DNA of 64,000 nt, taken from assembly GCF_018131185.1 (NCBI RefSeq), contig NZ_JAFCJE010000004.1, positions 62,001-126,000 on the forward strand. Reading direction: 5' to 3'. The number at the start of each line of letters is the position of its first letter. Position 1 is the first letter of the stretch. Position numbers and translations under genes: made by a program. A model generated the notes under the pieces. The model saw nothing but the letters and a program-made list of their open reading frames with translations. It made no database searches and was not told the origin of the DNA. This document shows, one piece after another, positions 8,267 to 17,627 of this stretch. The stretch comes from Bradyrhizobium diazoefficiens (lineage in GTDB: Bacteria > Pseudomonadota > Alphaproteobacteria > Rhizobiales > Xanthobacteraceae).

Positions 8267-9451
8267 TCACGGCACCGTCGAGCTCCAGGCCTGACCGGAA
8301 GCGGCCTTGTCGTACCCGTATTGATAGAGCGCCCGCATATAGGCGGTGTCGAACCCTTCCGATGGCGGCGCCGGATATTCGCGCGCGATGTAGGAGAGGT
8401 GAAAGCCGAGACGGTTGCGCTTGGCGAAATCGTAGGTCGAGAAGATGATCGAGCGCGTCTGCGACTGGGTGATCGCCGACAGGCTGCGCGAGGCGACGTC
8501 GATGGTGCCATTGGAGACGAGCTCGAAATTGCGTTCGATCTTCTTGTTGACGAGGATGTAGATGTCCAGCTTGACGCTACCCGGCAACCGGCTGCCCTGG
8601 AACAGCAGGGCCTCCGGCAGCGTCAGCACCGGCGCGGTCACGCCGCCGTCGACATGCATCTCCTGAAACTTGCGACCCTCGCCCTCGGCGTCGATCATGA
8701 TCGGCGGAAACACCAGGGGAATGCTGGCGGAGGCCGCCATCACGTCGCGAAACAGCTTGAGCGCCTCGGGCGTGCCGACCGCGGCGATCTTGCCCATGTC
8801 CCAGATCGCGGTGCGCTGGGTGTCGAGATCGGTCGTCACCACCAGCAGCTTCCGGCCCTTGGCATTCTCGCGCGCGACTTGCGCCATGACCTCCGGCCCG
8901 ACATAGCGCGCCACCAGCTCACGCAGCCGCGTGTTGCCGAACAGGCCGGATCCGAACAGCACGCGCATGATGCTCGGATCGTTCAACAGGCTCTCGGCAA
9001 TGCCGCTGGTATAGACCTCCTTCAGCGTGTCGTCGTATTGCGAGCCGAGGAAGGCGAACGGCGCGATCAGGCCGCCGGTGCTCACGCCCGAGACGACGGA
9101 AAAGGTGGGGCGGGTTCGGGCCGCGCTCCAGCCATTGAGGACGCCGACGCCGTAGGCGCCATCGGCGCCGCCGCCGGACAGCGCCAGATAGGACTTCGTT
9201 GCGGAGCCGGTGTCCTTCTCGAAGCTGAATTTGGTGACGGGGTCGTCGGCGTAGCGTCTGAGGCCGTCGATATCGAGCACGCGCGATGTGCTGGCTTCGG
9301 CGGCGGTATAAGGCGTGCGGGGCAGGGAGGTGCAACCGGCGAGCGCCAGGCTGCACGTCAGGACCAGAAGGCCGGTCAGACGGGCAATTGTGTGCCTGAT
9401 CCAGTCGTGCGAGCGGCTGGAGACGTCGGTCGAGCATGACAGGAACGGCAT
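8267..9451 (-). CDS. patatin-like phospholipase, lipoprotein
   Basis: 394 residues. The signal peptide ends in a lipobox LALAGC (lipid-modified Cys40), so the protein should be anchored in a membrane on the periplasmic side. The patatin fold is indicated by the oxyanion-hole motif GGGADGAYG (residues 93-101), the nucleophile elbow GVSTG (Ser124) and the catalytic Asp in VDGG. It should be a serine acyl hydrolase acting on lipids. A TetR-like palindrome (9526-9544) lies 75 bases upstream, and a TetR gene follows on the same strand. Confidence 0.92.
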   Translation of the reverse strand: MPFLSCSTDVSSRSHDWIRHTIARLTGLLVLTCSLALAGCTSLPRTPYTAAEASTSRVLDIDGLRRYADDPVTKFSFEKDTGSATKSYLALSGGGADGAYGVGVLNGWSAARTRPTFSVVSGVSTGGLIAPFAFLGSQYDDTLKEVYTSGIAESLLNDPSIMRVLFGSGLFGNTRLRELVARYVGPEVMAQVARENAKGRKLLVVTTDLDTQRTAIWDMGKIAAVGTPEALKLFRDVMAASASIPLVFPPIMIDAEGEGRKFQEMHVDGGVTAPVLTLPEALLFQGSRLPGSVKLDIYILVNKKIERNFELVSNGTIDVASRSLSAITQSQTRSIIFSTYDFAKRNRLGFHLSYIAREYPAPPSEGFDTAYMRALYQYGYDKAASGQAWSSTVP

Positions 9452-9525
9452 TGTCGGAGGCTGTCGATCACAGTTTGACCGCCGCCGGCAAATTCGCCCA
9501 CGGCATCTCGTTCAGCCCCAGTATG

Positions 9526-9544
9526 AAACTACACGGTATCGTTT
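9526..9544. promoter_or_regulatory. palindromic operator, site 2 (probable TetR target)
   Basis: AAACTACAC-G-GTATCGTTT. The right half is identical to that of site 1 at 7307, and 7 of 9 half-site positions are complementary. It lies in the divergent region between the patatin gene and tgt, 75 bases upstream of the former. Confidence 0.55.
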
Positions 9545-9661
9545 TGTTTAACAAGGGTCCTGCGCGAATATCTGCTTTATGTCCCAGCCTGAGGCACAGG
9601 CCGGCCACGGCGTGCGTTGGGCGGGTTGATCGGCTTGGTCCGACACGCAATAAGCACCGCC

Positions 9662-10807
9662 ATGAATCCAGACAATGACCTTCCCAATCACTTTGAATTG
9701 CTCGCCACTGACGGCGCCGCGCGCACCGGACGTCTGACCACACCTCACGGCGAGGTGCGGACGCCGGCCTTCATGCCGGTCGGCACCGCCGGTGCCATGA
9801 AGGGCATGCACTGGCGCGAGGTGCGCGATGCCGGCGCCGACATCGTGCTCGGCAACACCTATCACCTGATGCTGCGTCCCAGCGCCGAGCGGATCGCGGC
9901 GCTCGGCGGCTTGCAGCGGTTCACGGGCTGGAACGGGCCCATGCTGACGGATTCCGGCGGTTTCCAGGTGATGTCGCTCGCGGACCTGCGCAAGATCAGC
10001 GAGCATGCCGTCACCTTCCGCTCGCATATCGACGGTGCCAAGGTCGAGTTGTCGCCGGAGCGCTCGATCGAGGTCCAGCGCCTGCTCGGCTCGGACATCG
10101 CCATGCAGATGGACGAGTGCGTGCGGCTGCCGGCCGAGCGCGCCGACATCGACCGGGCGATGCAATTGTCGTTGCGCTGGGCCGAGCGAAGCAAGCGCGC
10201 CTTCGAGAGCGCCCCCGACGGCTACATGCTGTTCGGCATCGTGCAAGGCGGCGACATTCCCCAGCTTCGTCATGCGAGTGCGGAAGGACTGGTCGGGATC
10301 GGCTTCCACGGCTATGCGATCGGCGGCCTTGCCGTCGGCGAGCCGCAGGAGGTGATGCTGGCGATGATTGACGAGACCGCGCCGGTGCTGCCGAAAGAGC
10401 GTCCGCGCTATCTGATGGGCGTCGGCACGCCCGACGACATCCTCGAAGCCGTGAAACGCGGCATCGACATGTTCGATTGCGTGATGCCGACGCGCAATGG
10501 CCGGCATGGCGTCGCCTTCACGCGTTTTGGTCAGGTGAATCTTCGCAATGCGCGCCACGCCGACGATCCGCGTCCGCTGGATGAGGAAAGCCCATGGCCG
10601 TCAACGCGCGACTGCGCACGCGCCTATCTGCACCATCTCGTCAAGGCGGGCGAGACGTTGGGGGCGATGCTGCTGTCCGAGATCAATATCGCGTACTACC
10701 AGTTCCTGATGCAGGGCATCAGAGAGGCGATCGCACACGGACAATTCGACGAGTTCTATCGGCGTACGCGCGAGGGCTGGGCGAGGGGGGACATCGCCCC
10801 GCGCTAG
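9662..10807 (+). CDS. tgt: tRNA-guanine transglycosylase, apparently lacking the zinc site
   Basis: 381 residues, normal length. Tgt swaps guanine 34 for preQ1 in tRNA-Asp, Asn, His and Tyr. Catalytic regions are intact: [12 protein letters not shown] with the first Asp, GIVQGG, GLAVGE, and [13 protein letters not shown] with the nucleophile Asp. The usual zinc signature C-x-C-x2-C is replaced by SPWPST at the same spacing before RAYLHHL, and the usual WHN histidine by EIN. All four zinc ligands are therefore absent. Start ATG at 9662; upstream in-frame codons are less likely. queA, the next enzyme of the pathway, is 4.5 kb away. Confidence 0.95.
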   Translation: MNPDNDLPNHFELLATDGAARTGRLTTPHGEVRTPAFMPVGTAGAMKGMHWREVRDAGADIVLGNTYHLMLRPSAERIAALGGLQRFTGWNGPMLTDSGGFQVMSLADLRKISEHAVTFRSHIDGAKVELSPERSIEVQRLLGSDIAMQMDECVRLPAERADIDRAMQLSLRWAERSKRAFESAPDGYMLFGIVQGGDIPQLRHASAEGLVGIGFHGYAIGGLAVGEPQEVMLAMIDETAPVLPKERPRYLMGVGTPDDILEAVKRGIDMFDCVMPTRNGRHGVAFTRFGQVNLRNARHADDPRPLDEESPWPSTRDCARAYLHHLVKAGETLGAMLLSEINIAYYQFLMQGIREAIAHGQFDEFYRRTREGWARGDIAPR

Positions 10808-10808
10808 A

Positions 10809-11027
10809 TCAATTGCACACGAACCGTTGCTTGACGGCGTGCTTGGTCACGAAGCCATAGCCGCAATTGTCGCAGGTCCAGAGGTAGCTGATGACGTGGT
10901 CCGAGACGTAGGCGGATGCTTCGGCGGCGACCATGGAGTCGGCGCAGACGGGACAGGTAGGCAACTCGCTGCAACGCGGATCGCGGTTCGGCGCGATGGT
11001 CGGCAACACTTCAGCGACTGCTGACAT
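10809..11027 (-). CDS. small zinc-ribbon protein
   Basis: 72 residues with two CxxC pairs, CPVC (residues 25-28) and CDNCGYGF, spaced as in a zinc ribbon, and a final FVCN. The start has a strong site (GGGAGGT) before the ATG at 11027. The stop lies one base from the end of convergent tgt. Function unknown. Several zinc-ribbon proteins of this size occur in the window (20748, 22859, 29507). Confidence 0.8.
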   Translation of the reverse strand: MSAVAEVLPTIAPNRDPRCSELPTCPVCADSMVAAEASAYVSDHVISYLWTCDNCGYGFVTKHAVKQRFVCN

Positions 11028-11230
11028 CGTGGTGACCTCCCTGCTTTAAGACGTAAGTCTAACATAAGCAGAAGTCTTTGACGAGGTCGCAACACAAAAG
11101 CGCTGGCTTTTATAAAATTGCCGTCACCACGACGTGTTCGCTGGCCGTATTCGTCCTCGTTATCGCAGCGCAAACAATCCATGTGCGTTGCGATAATGCG
11201 CCCCGCCGCTTCACGCAAGATGACGCGCAA

Positions 11231-12337
11231 TTACTGCGCCGCACTCTGCCGGCCGAGAGCTGGCCCGAGCGCGACCGCCTTGCTGCGGTCCGAGCGGAGC
11301 CTTCGTGCGAACGAAATCCAGGGTTTCTCGATGAGGGAGTATGTCACGCAGCTGACAAGGATTGACGAGGTCACGACCGCGGCGGCGAAGACGAACCACG
11401 CCAGCGGTCCGTCGCCCGGCCAGGCGTAGTGGTGAAGCCACTCCATGGCGAACGGCGACATCAGGTAAACCGAGTAACTGATGACGCCGACGAACGCGAT
11501 CGGTCGCCAGGCCATCCTGTCTCCGAATGCGGCAAACGCGATGAAGACGACGGCCGCGCAGACATAGGCTGCCGCGATCGAATAGCTGTAGAAGAAATCG
11601 TCCTGGTAGATCCCGCCATAGCGTTTGCTGGACAGCGTGACGGCGAACAGGATGTAGAGGGCCGTGCAGAGAGCCACATGCCGCCATCGCAGCCTTCCGC
11701 CGATGACGGTGTCGCGAATGACCTTGCCGAGGAACATCGCCGACAGGTTCAGTCCGACCTCCATCACCACCCAGGCCGCTCTGTCCTCAATCAGGACAGC
11801 CGCCGCCGTCCCGACAAGAGCGCTTGCAGCGACGATCGCGACCGCCGTGAGCCGCCGGTTCAGTAGTCCTGCCGCGAAGAGAACGATGCAGACGAGGTAG
11901 AACAATAGCTCGATGGTCAGTGTCCAGTAGAAGTCCCAGAGGTGAGGGACCTCCAGGAAGGACTGGAGCATCGTGAGGTTGGCGGCGATCTGCGACGGGG
12001 GATACGTATTGGACGCGACCGCCTGCATCGTGACCAGCCCGATCGCGATCGAGGCCCAGTAGGCCGGGTAGAGCCGGAAGAAGCGACTGATCGCGAAGTC
12101 GTTCACGGGCGACGCGCTGGCCGGAAAACTGAAGGGAATGACGAAGCCGCTGACGAAGAAGAACAGCACGACGCCGAACCGGCCGAAATTCATGTAGTAG
12201 CCGATCGCGTTGTGAAGGAACGCGTGATAGGCGCCGGTCGGGTGCTCCCGCACGATGACCTCGAGCGCATGCTGGACCACCACCGCCAGGACGGCGATGC
12301 CGCGCAGGGTATCGATGAATGCCAGCCGTCTCTGCAT
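11231..12337 (-). CDS. acyltransferase 3 family membrane protein (OafA/YrhL type)
   Basis: 368 residues, about 10 hydrophobic helices. The N-terminus FIDTLRGIAVLAVVVQHA carries the family signature R-G-x-A...H. A second part contains FGVVLFFFVSGFVIPFS. Enzymes of this family transfer acetyl or other acyl groups to extracytoplasmic sugars such as polysaccharides or lipid-linked glycans. The substrate cannot be told. It stands alone on its strand and ends 200 bases before the small zinc-ribbon gene. Confidence 0.92.
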   Translation of the reverse strand: MQRRLAFIDTLRGIAVLAVVVQHALEVIVREHPTGAYHAFLHNAIGYYMNFGRFGVVLFFFVSGFVIPFSFPASASPVNDFAISRFFRLYPAYWASIAIGLVTMQAVASNTYPPSQIAANLTMLQSFLEVPHLWDFYWTLTIELLFYLVCIVLFAAGLLNRRLTAVAIVAASALVGTAAAVLIEDRAAWVVMEVGLNLSAMFLGKVIRDTVIGGRLRWRHVALCTALYILFAVTLSSKRYGGIYQDDFFYSYSIAAAYVCAAVVFIAFAAFGDRMAWRPIAFVGVISYSVYLMSPFAMEWLHHYAWPGDGPLAWFVFAAAVVTSSILVSCVTYSLIEKPWISFARRLRSDRSKAVALGPALGRQSAAQ

Positions 12338-12667
12338 CAGGCCTTCTCTGCGCTCCCGCCGGCCGTGATCGGCCGATCGCGGCGGACGCCGCCTGCCGGG
12401 ACGACATTTGGCTCGGGCGCAAGCGGTGATCGGAAGGCTGCGCGCCAGCCCGGCAATTCAGCACGGCAATCGTGAACGGATTGACAACGAAACCGGTTGG
12501 CGGCGAGGCTTTGGGCCTCGCTCGGAAGGCCAGATAGCCCGCTTGCCCACGCAATTTTGCCCTGCCACGAATTCCGGGCCATCCGCATTGTCGCTTGCGC
12601 GTCGCCGCAAGCTGTCGGTAACTGCGCAACGTTCGCGACAGAAGCATGTCGCCTCAGGGAGTTCACC
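12338..12667. other. intergenic region without recognised feature
   Basis: The 330 bases between the divergent acyltransferase and cysK genes must hold both promoters. I see no convincing gene, hairpin terminator or operator here beyond the GGGAG ribosome site before cysK. Confidence 0.5.
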
Positions 12668-13645
<978 letters not shown>

Positions 13646-13648
13646 CAC

Positions 13649-13891
13649 ATGGCGGACCAACCACCGAGGCGGCCGCGCACGCTTGGCGATGCCAGGACCG
13701 AGGCGGAGGCGGCGTTCAAGAAGGTGACGGCCAAGGTCGCCGTGGCGCCGCCCAAGCAGAACGCCGTTCCCGGTGTCAAGGAGCAGGTCACGCTGCGCCT
13801 CGACCAGGACGTGCTGGAGTATTTCCAGGCCGGCGGACCGGGCTGGCAGGACCGGATCAACGAGGCGTTGCGAAAGGCCGCGGGGAAATAG
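13649..13891 (+). CDS. BrnA-like antitoxin domain protein, without an adjacent toxin
   Basis: 80 residues. The basic N-terminus is disordered-looking. The C-terminal half (VKEQVTLRLDQDVLEYF...GPGWQDRINEALRKAAG) matches the BrnA antitoxin pattern: a beta strand followed by a ribbon-helix-helix-type tail. BrnA normally neutralises the RNase BrnT and represses its operon. No BrnT gene is adjacent, and the gene starts three bases after cysK, ending before a terminator. It may be an orphan DNA-binding protein. Domain assignment is by sequence pattern only. Confidence 0.75.
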   Translation: MADQPPRRPRTLGDARTEAEAAFKKVTAKVAVAPPKQNAVPGVKEQVTLRLDQDVLEYFQAGGPGWQDRINEALRKAAGK

Positions 13892-13923
13892 CGCTAGCTC
13901 TCTTCTGCGAGAACGATCAACGA

Positions 13924-13949
13924 AAAAGCCCGGCGCGTGCCGGGCTTTT
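13924..13949. terminator. bidirectional intrinsic terminator
   Basis: An 11-bp stem AAAAGCCCGGC (13924-13934) / GCCGGGCTTTT (13939-13949) with a 4-base loop, flanked by A and T tracts. It separates the cysK-brnA unit from the convergent caspase-like gene and can serve both. Confidence 0.85.
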
Positions 13950-13974
13950 GTGTTCTGAGATAGGCGCCGCGTCC

Positions 13975-15402
13975 CTAGCGACGGAACATGCCGCCCATCA
14001 TGCCGCCGACGACGCCACCCACGAAGGCCGCACCGGCAGCATCGCCGGGGTTGCTGCGCTGGGGAGCCGGCGCCGGCGCGTTGCTGCCTGCGGGCGCAGC
14101 GGCGCGGCGGGCCGCCTTCTGGCTGCTATCGCTCGCGGTCGCCGGGGCAGCCACGATCTCGGAGAGCAGGGCCTTGTGCTGGTGCTTGTTGAAGTAGCCT
14201 GACGAGGGGTAACCCCGCGCCGTCTGCCAGCGCTTGATCACCGATCGCGTCTCGTCGCTGAATGCACCTGTCTGCTGGGTGTCGAAGCCGAGGGCCGTGA
14301 GCCGACGCTGCACGTCGCGTCGCTTGCTCTTGTCGAGGCCGATCTGATCCTCGGTAACCTGGGTCGCCTCATCGGTGAAGGTTGCGGGATCGACGCCGGC
14401 GTTGAGAGCGCGGGTCGCGGTCGAGGGGCCGCTCTTGATCGCCGCGAGGCGCGCCAGCGCCAGTGCCTTGAATTGTCCGTTCGGATAGGCGGAGAGATAG
14501 GCGTTGAGCTCTTCCGGTTTGTTGGACTCCTTCACCGAGCGCCAGTATTCGAGCTCGACGCCGTCCGAGCCGCCGGACGAAGCCGGCACCATGCCAGTAG
14601 CGGTCGGTGCTGCGTTGGCGACCTGCATCGTCGGGGCCTGGTTGAGATAGACAGAGCCGGTCAGATTGGTGTGGCCCCAGGGCAGCTGACCCTTGCGGGT
14701 CTCTTCATTGACCTGAGCGCGGACCGACGTCATCGCCTGCTGGATCTCGATGCCGGGCTTGGTGATGTTGTCGATCAGCGCACGCGTGAACGGGCTGTTG
14801 TTGCCCTCCTGACCGTCGAGCGCGGTCTGGCCGGGACCGGTGGCGAATGCGATGAGGGTGCCTTCTCCGGATTTCATCTCGGCGAGACCGCTCTGCACGT
14901 TGACGCTGCGCGTCGCCGAGTTCGATTTGATCTTGGCGGCGAACGGATTGTCGCGGCAGGCATCGAGGAAGACCAGCTTGACCTTGGCATCGCCCATGGT
15001 CTGCTCGAGCGTCAGGTCGATGTTGATGGCGGCGCCCAGCTTGACGTCCATCTCCGACTTGATGTCGGCGTCGACGGGCAGCAGGTAGTTGGTGCCGCTG
15101 ACGGCGATGCCATGGCCAGCATAATAGAACAGCGCGATGTCGGAGCCCTGCGCCTTGCGGCCGAAGTCGAGCAGCTTCTCGGTCATCTGGTCGCGGCTGA
15201 GATTGGATCCTTCGATCACCTCGAAGCCGACATTGCGCAGCGTCGCCGCCATCGACTTGGCGTCGATCGGCGGGTTCGGCAATTGGGCGACGTTCTTGTA
15301 ATTGCCGTTGCCTACGACAAAGGCGACGCGGCGGTCGGCCTTCGCGGCACTAACCGACAGGGCCATGCACATCAGCGAAGCGAGGAGGGTGAGATAGCGC
15401 AT
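13975..15402 (-). CDS. secreted caspase-family (peptidase C14) protein with peptidoglycan-binding-like region
   Basis: 475 residues. A signal peptide (residues 1-22) precedes a caspase-like p20 domain with the catalytic dyad His97 (YYAGHGIA) and Cys149 (FLDACRDNPF). Residues of about 340-400 (QVTEDQIGLDKSKRRDVQRRLTALGFD..., GAFSDETRSVIKRWQ) look like a peptidoglycan-binding type 1 repeat. The tail is Ala/Pro-rich and ends in a Gly/Met stretch (GGVVGGMMGGMFRR). Alphaproteobacterial proteins of this architecture are common, but their targets are unknown. Start at MRYLTL (15402) with GGGGATC upstream. Confidence 0.9.
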   Translation of the reverse strand: MRYLTLLASLMCMALSVSAAKADRRVAFVVGNGNYKNVAQLPNPPIDAKSMAATLRNVGFEVIEGSNLSRDQMTEKLLDFGRKAQGSDIALFYYAGHGIAVSGTNYLLPVDADIKSEMDVKLGAAINIDLTLEQTMGDAKVKLVFLDACRDNPFAAKIKSNSATRSVNVQSGLAEMKSGEGTLIAFATGPGQTALDGQEGNNSPFTRALIDNITKPGIEIQQAMTSVRAQVNEETRKGQLPWGHTNLTGSVYLNQAPTMQVANAAPTATGMVPASSGGSDGVELEYWRSVKESNKPEELNAYLSAYPNGQFKALALARLAAIKSGPSTATRALNAGVDPATFTDEATQVTEDQIGLDKSKRRDVQRRLTALGFDTQQTGAFSDETRSVIKRWQTARGYPSSGYFNKHQHKALLSEIVAAPATASDSSQKAARRAAAPAGSNAPAPAPQRSNPGDAAGAAFVGGVVGGMMGGMFRR

Positions 15403-15554
15403 CTGAGATCCCCAACAGAATCGAATTGCAGGCAGCAACAAATTGGCAATGAACCTACACGAAGTGCCCGACTTCGTGCCACCAAAACGGCAGGTAGGTC
15501 GCATCCAAACCGCTGCTGTGTGGCAGAATGTGCACGATGGGAATGTTTCCCAAC

Positions 15555-15568
15555 GTGATCCAAATCAC
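15555..15568. promoter_or_regulatory. CRP/FNR-type palindrome
   Basis: GTGATCCAAATCAC, a perfect 5-4-5 inverted repeat of the CRP/FNR/FixK class (here GTGAT-N4-ATCAC rather than the FixK TTGAT-N4-ATCAA). It lies 150 bases upstream of the caspase-like gene and just past the 3' end of the exporter gene. A regulatory role is inferred from the pattern only. Confidence 0.35.
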
Positions 15569-15610
15569 ACGGCCACTTTGTTTTTGTCGCCCAAGGCCGC
15601 TCCAGGTTCA

Positions 15611-16483
15611 CTATGTGCGAACGGGAACCGCGGATGCCGGCTTCAGATTCAGGAGATTGCCGCACAGGATCAACGCAGCGCCGAGGAGGGTCCAGGTGTC
15701 GAGCCGCTCGGAATAGAGCAGCCAGCCGGCCGCTGCGGTGAGTGGAACCCGTAGAAAGTCCATGGGAACCACGATGGTCGCATCTGCGTACCGGAGCGCG
15801 CTGGCGAGGCAATAATGTGAGAATGTGCCGCAGACCCCGATGACGAACAGCCAACCCCATAGGCGAGGCGACGGCCAGACCCACACAGCGAGCGTCGGCA
15901 GCAGGCCCACGACGGCCTGGACCACGATCATCCAGAACAGGATCGATAATGTGCTCTCGGTCCGCGTCAGCGACTTCGCCAGAATCATGGAAACGCTGAA
16001 GCCGATCGCGACCCCGAGCGCGATCAACTGGCCCGGATTGATCTCGCCGGTGGCGGGCCGCACGATCATGACGACGCCGACGATGCCGAGCACGATGGCG
16101 GCGATCTTCCAGATCGTCATGCGCTCGGACAGGAACGCTGCGGCCATCACGGCGGTCCAGATCGGCATGGTGAACTCGATCGCGACGACTTGCCCGATTC
16201 CGATCAGCGTCAATGCGTAGAACCAGCCGAGCTGCGCGAAATAATGAACCCCGTTGCGTGCAAGGTGTTGCGGCAGGCGTTGGGTCGCGACTGCCTTGAA
16301 GCCGCCGGCGCGGTAGATGATCGGCAGGAGCAGCGTGAATCCGATGACGGAACGCACTTCCATGATCTGGAAAACGTTTAGCTCGCGCGTGGTCTCGCGC
16401 CCGGCAACCGCCATGACCAGCATCAGCGACAGCCAGCCGGCCATCCACAAGGCAGCCATCGTTTTGGACGGTGTCGCGCTCAT
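15611..16483 (-). CDS. EamA-family (DMT) transporter
   Basis: 290 residues with about ten hydrophobic helices in two EamA-like halves (WMAGWLSLMLVMAVAG..., ALGVAIGFSVSMILAKSL...). It belongs to the drug/metabolite exporter superfamily of the inner membrane. Substrate unknown. The conserved ends of both halves, EFTMPIWTAVMA and PMDFLRVPLTAAAGWLLYSE, are visible. The start is uncertain: ATGs at 16483 and 16537 are both in frame and neither has a strong ribosome site. I chose the one just before the first helix. Confidence 0.85.
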   Translation of the reverse strand: MSATPSKTMAALWMAGWLSLMLVMAVAGRETTRELNVFQIMEVRSVIGFTLLLPIIYRAGGFKAVATQRLPQHLARNGVHYFAQLGWFYALTLIGIGQVVAIEFTMPIWTAVMAAAFLSERMTIWKIAAIVLGIVGVVMIVRPATGEINPGQLIALGVAIGFSVSMILAKSLTRTESTLSILFWMIVVQAVVGLLPTLAVWVWPSPRLWGWLFVIGVCGTFSHYCLASALRYADATIVVPMDFLRVPLTAAAGWLLYSERLDTWTLLGAALILCGNLLNLKPASAVPVRT

Positions 16484-16632
16484 TGGGGCAAATGCTGGAG
16501 GATGGAAGCCGGAAAGGACGGCCGGTATCGGCGACATCGCAGCCGTTTGCAATGGTCAATCTATGGATGCCGCGATGCGGCGTGTCGTGCTAGGCATCAT
16601 CGAACAACGAGAAAACAGGGAGAGCTCCGCTC

Positions 16633-17031
16633 ATGCAAATCCTGCAGCCGGCCGAATGGAAGAAACCTCGCGGCTTTTCCCATGGCGTCGTGGTCGAAGG
16701 ACCGGGACGCTGGGTGGTTCTGGCCGGCCAGACCGGCGGCGACGAGGCCGGCAATTACGCACCCGACATGGCCTCGCAGGTCGCGACAGCGCTGAAGCGG
16801 ATCATCCAGCTCCTGGGCGAGGCCGGCGCCGGTCCCGAGCATATCGTCCGCCTGACCTGGTACCTGACCAGCCGCAGCGAATATGAGGCTGCAGGCGCCG
16901 GCATCGGTGCCGCCTGGAAGGAAACGCTCGGACGCAATTTCCCGCCCTCGACGCTGCTCTACGTCGGTGGCCTCGTGGACGAGCGGGCCAAGGTCGAGAT
17001 CGAGGTCACAGCGTTCGTGCCGGCCGCATAA
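16633..17031 (+). CDS. RidA family protein (YjgF/YER057c/UK114)
   Basis: 132 residues. It resembles enamine/imine deaminases that protect PLP enzymes. The pattern VVLAGQTGGD, IIQLLGEAGAGPEHIVRLTWYLTS and PPSTLLYVGGLVDERAKVEIEVTAFVP follows the family. The Arg that binds the substrate carboxylate in archetypal RidA is not at its usual place near the end (LVDERAKVEIEV). It may therefore belong to an Rid subgroup with another activity. A GGGAGAG site is present before the ATG. It is divergent from the exporter gene. Confidence 0.88.
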   Translation: MQILQPAEWKKPRGFSHGVVVEGPGRWVVLAGQTGGDEAGNYAPDMASQVATALKRIIQLLGEAGAGPEHIVRLTWYLTSRSEYEAAGAGIGAAWKETLGRNFPPSTLLYVGGLVDERAKVEIEVTAFVPAA

Positions 17032-17033
17032 AA

Positions 17034-17063
17034 AATCGATCCGGCGGGGCCGCCGGATCGATT
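17034..17063 (-). terminator. perfect 13-bp hairpin terminator
   Basis: AATCGATCCGGCG (17034-17046) pairs perfectly with 17051-17063 around a 4-base loop. Read leftwards it is followed by a T-run (A-run at 17030-17035 on the plus strand), so it best serves the minus-strand secreted-protein pair. It may also stop the ridA transcript. Confidence 0.8.
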
Positions 17064-17081
17064 GTCAGATCGACCGCTGGC

Positions 17082-17627
17082 TTACTTCGACAACGAGATG
17101 TTCGCCCCGCGGAACTGGCTGTCCGCGCGTATCGCGACGTTCTGCTTGTTGCCGCTTGTCTTCAGCGAGAGGTTGGCATTGAAACCGGCGGTGGAGGCAA
17201 CCAGCTCGTAATGGCCGCCGCCGCCACGTCCCTGCAGCGAACCGGAGATATTGCGGCTGACTTCGGACCAGCTCCCGGCGATGGCACTACCCTCAGCCTT
17301 GAGGTTGGCCGAAAAGTTGAACTTGTAGGCGTCGCTGGCGCAGGTCAGCGACAGCTCCATGGTGGGGCCGATCGGGGCGTACTTGGCCCGGCAGCGGATC
17401 CGCTCGGTCGAGCCGTCGTCCAGGGTCACAGTGCCAGAGCCGCTCCAGTTGCCCGCCAGCGGAGCGAACGGGCCGGACTGCGCATTAATTTCGGTATTCG
17501 CGAACGCGGACACAAACAAAACGGCGGCCGCAATCAGCAGCCGCCGGTTCCGGGCGCCAGCCTCAATTGGTTTATAGGCGCGACGCTTCCCATCGCCCGC
17601 TGCACGGTATGCCTGCAGATGCTCCAT
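17082..17627 (-). CDS. secreted protein of unknown function
   Basis: 181 residues. The basic N-terminus is followed by a signal/anchor helix (RLLIAAAVLFVSAFANTEINA). The mature beta-rich domain begins PLAGNWSGSGTVTLDDGSTERIRC and has two cysteines (IRCRAKY and LTCASD). Alternating hydrophobic strands suggest a small barrel. I start at the ATG at 17627, preceded by GGGGAAG, which makes it overlap the upstream gene by 56 bases; no ATG, GTG or TTG start exists after that overlap. Similar proteins occur in Bradyrhizobium, function unknown. Followed by a strong terminator. Confidence 0.7.
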   Translation of the reverse strand: MEHLQAYRAAGDGKRRAYKPIEAGARNRRLLIAAAVLFVSAFANTEINAQSGPFAPLAGNWSGSGTVTLDDGSTERIRCRAKYAPIGPTMELSLTCASDAYKFNFSANLKAEGSAIAGSWSEVSRNISGSLQGRGGGGHYELVASTAGFNANLSLKTSGNKQNVAIRADSQFRGANISLSK

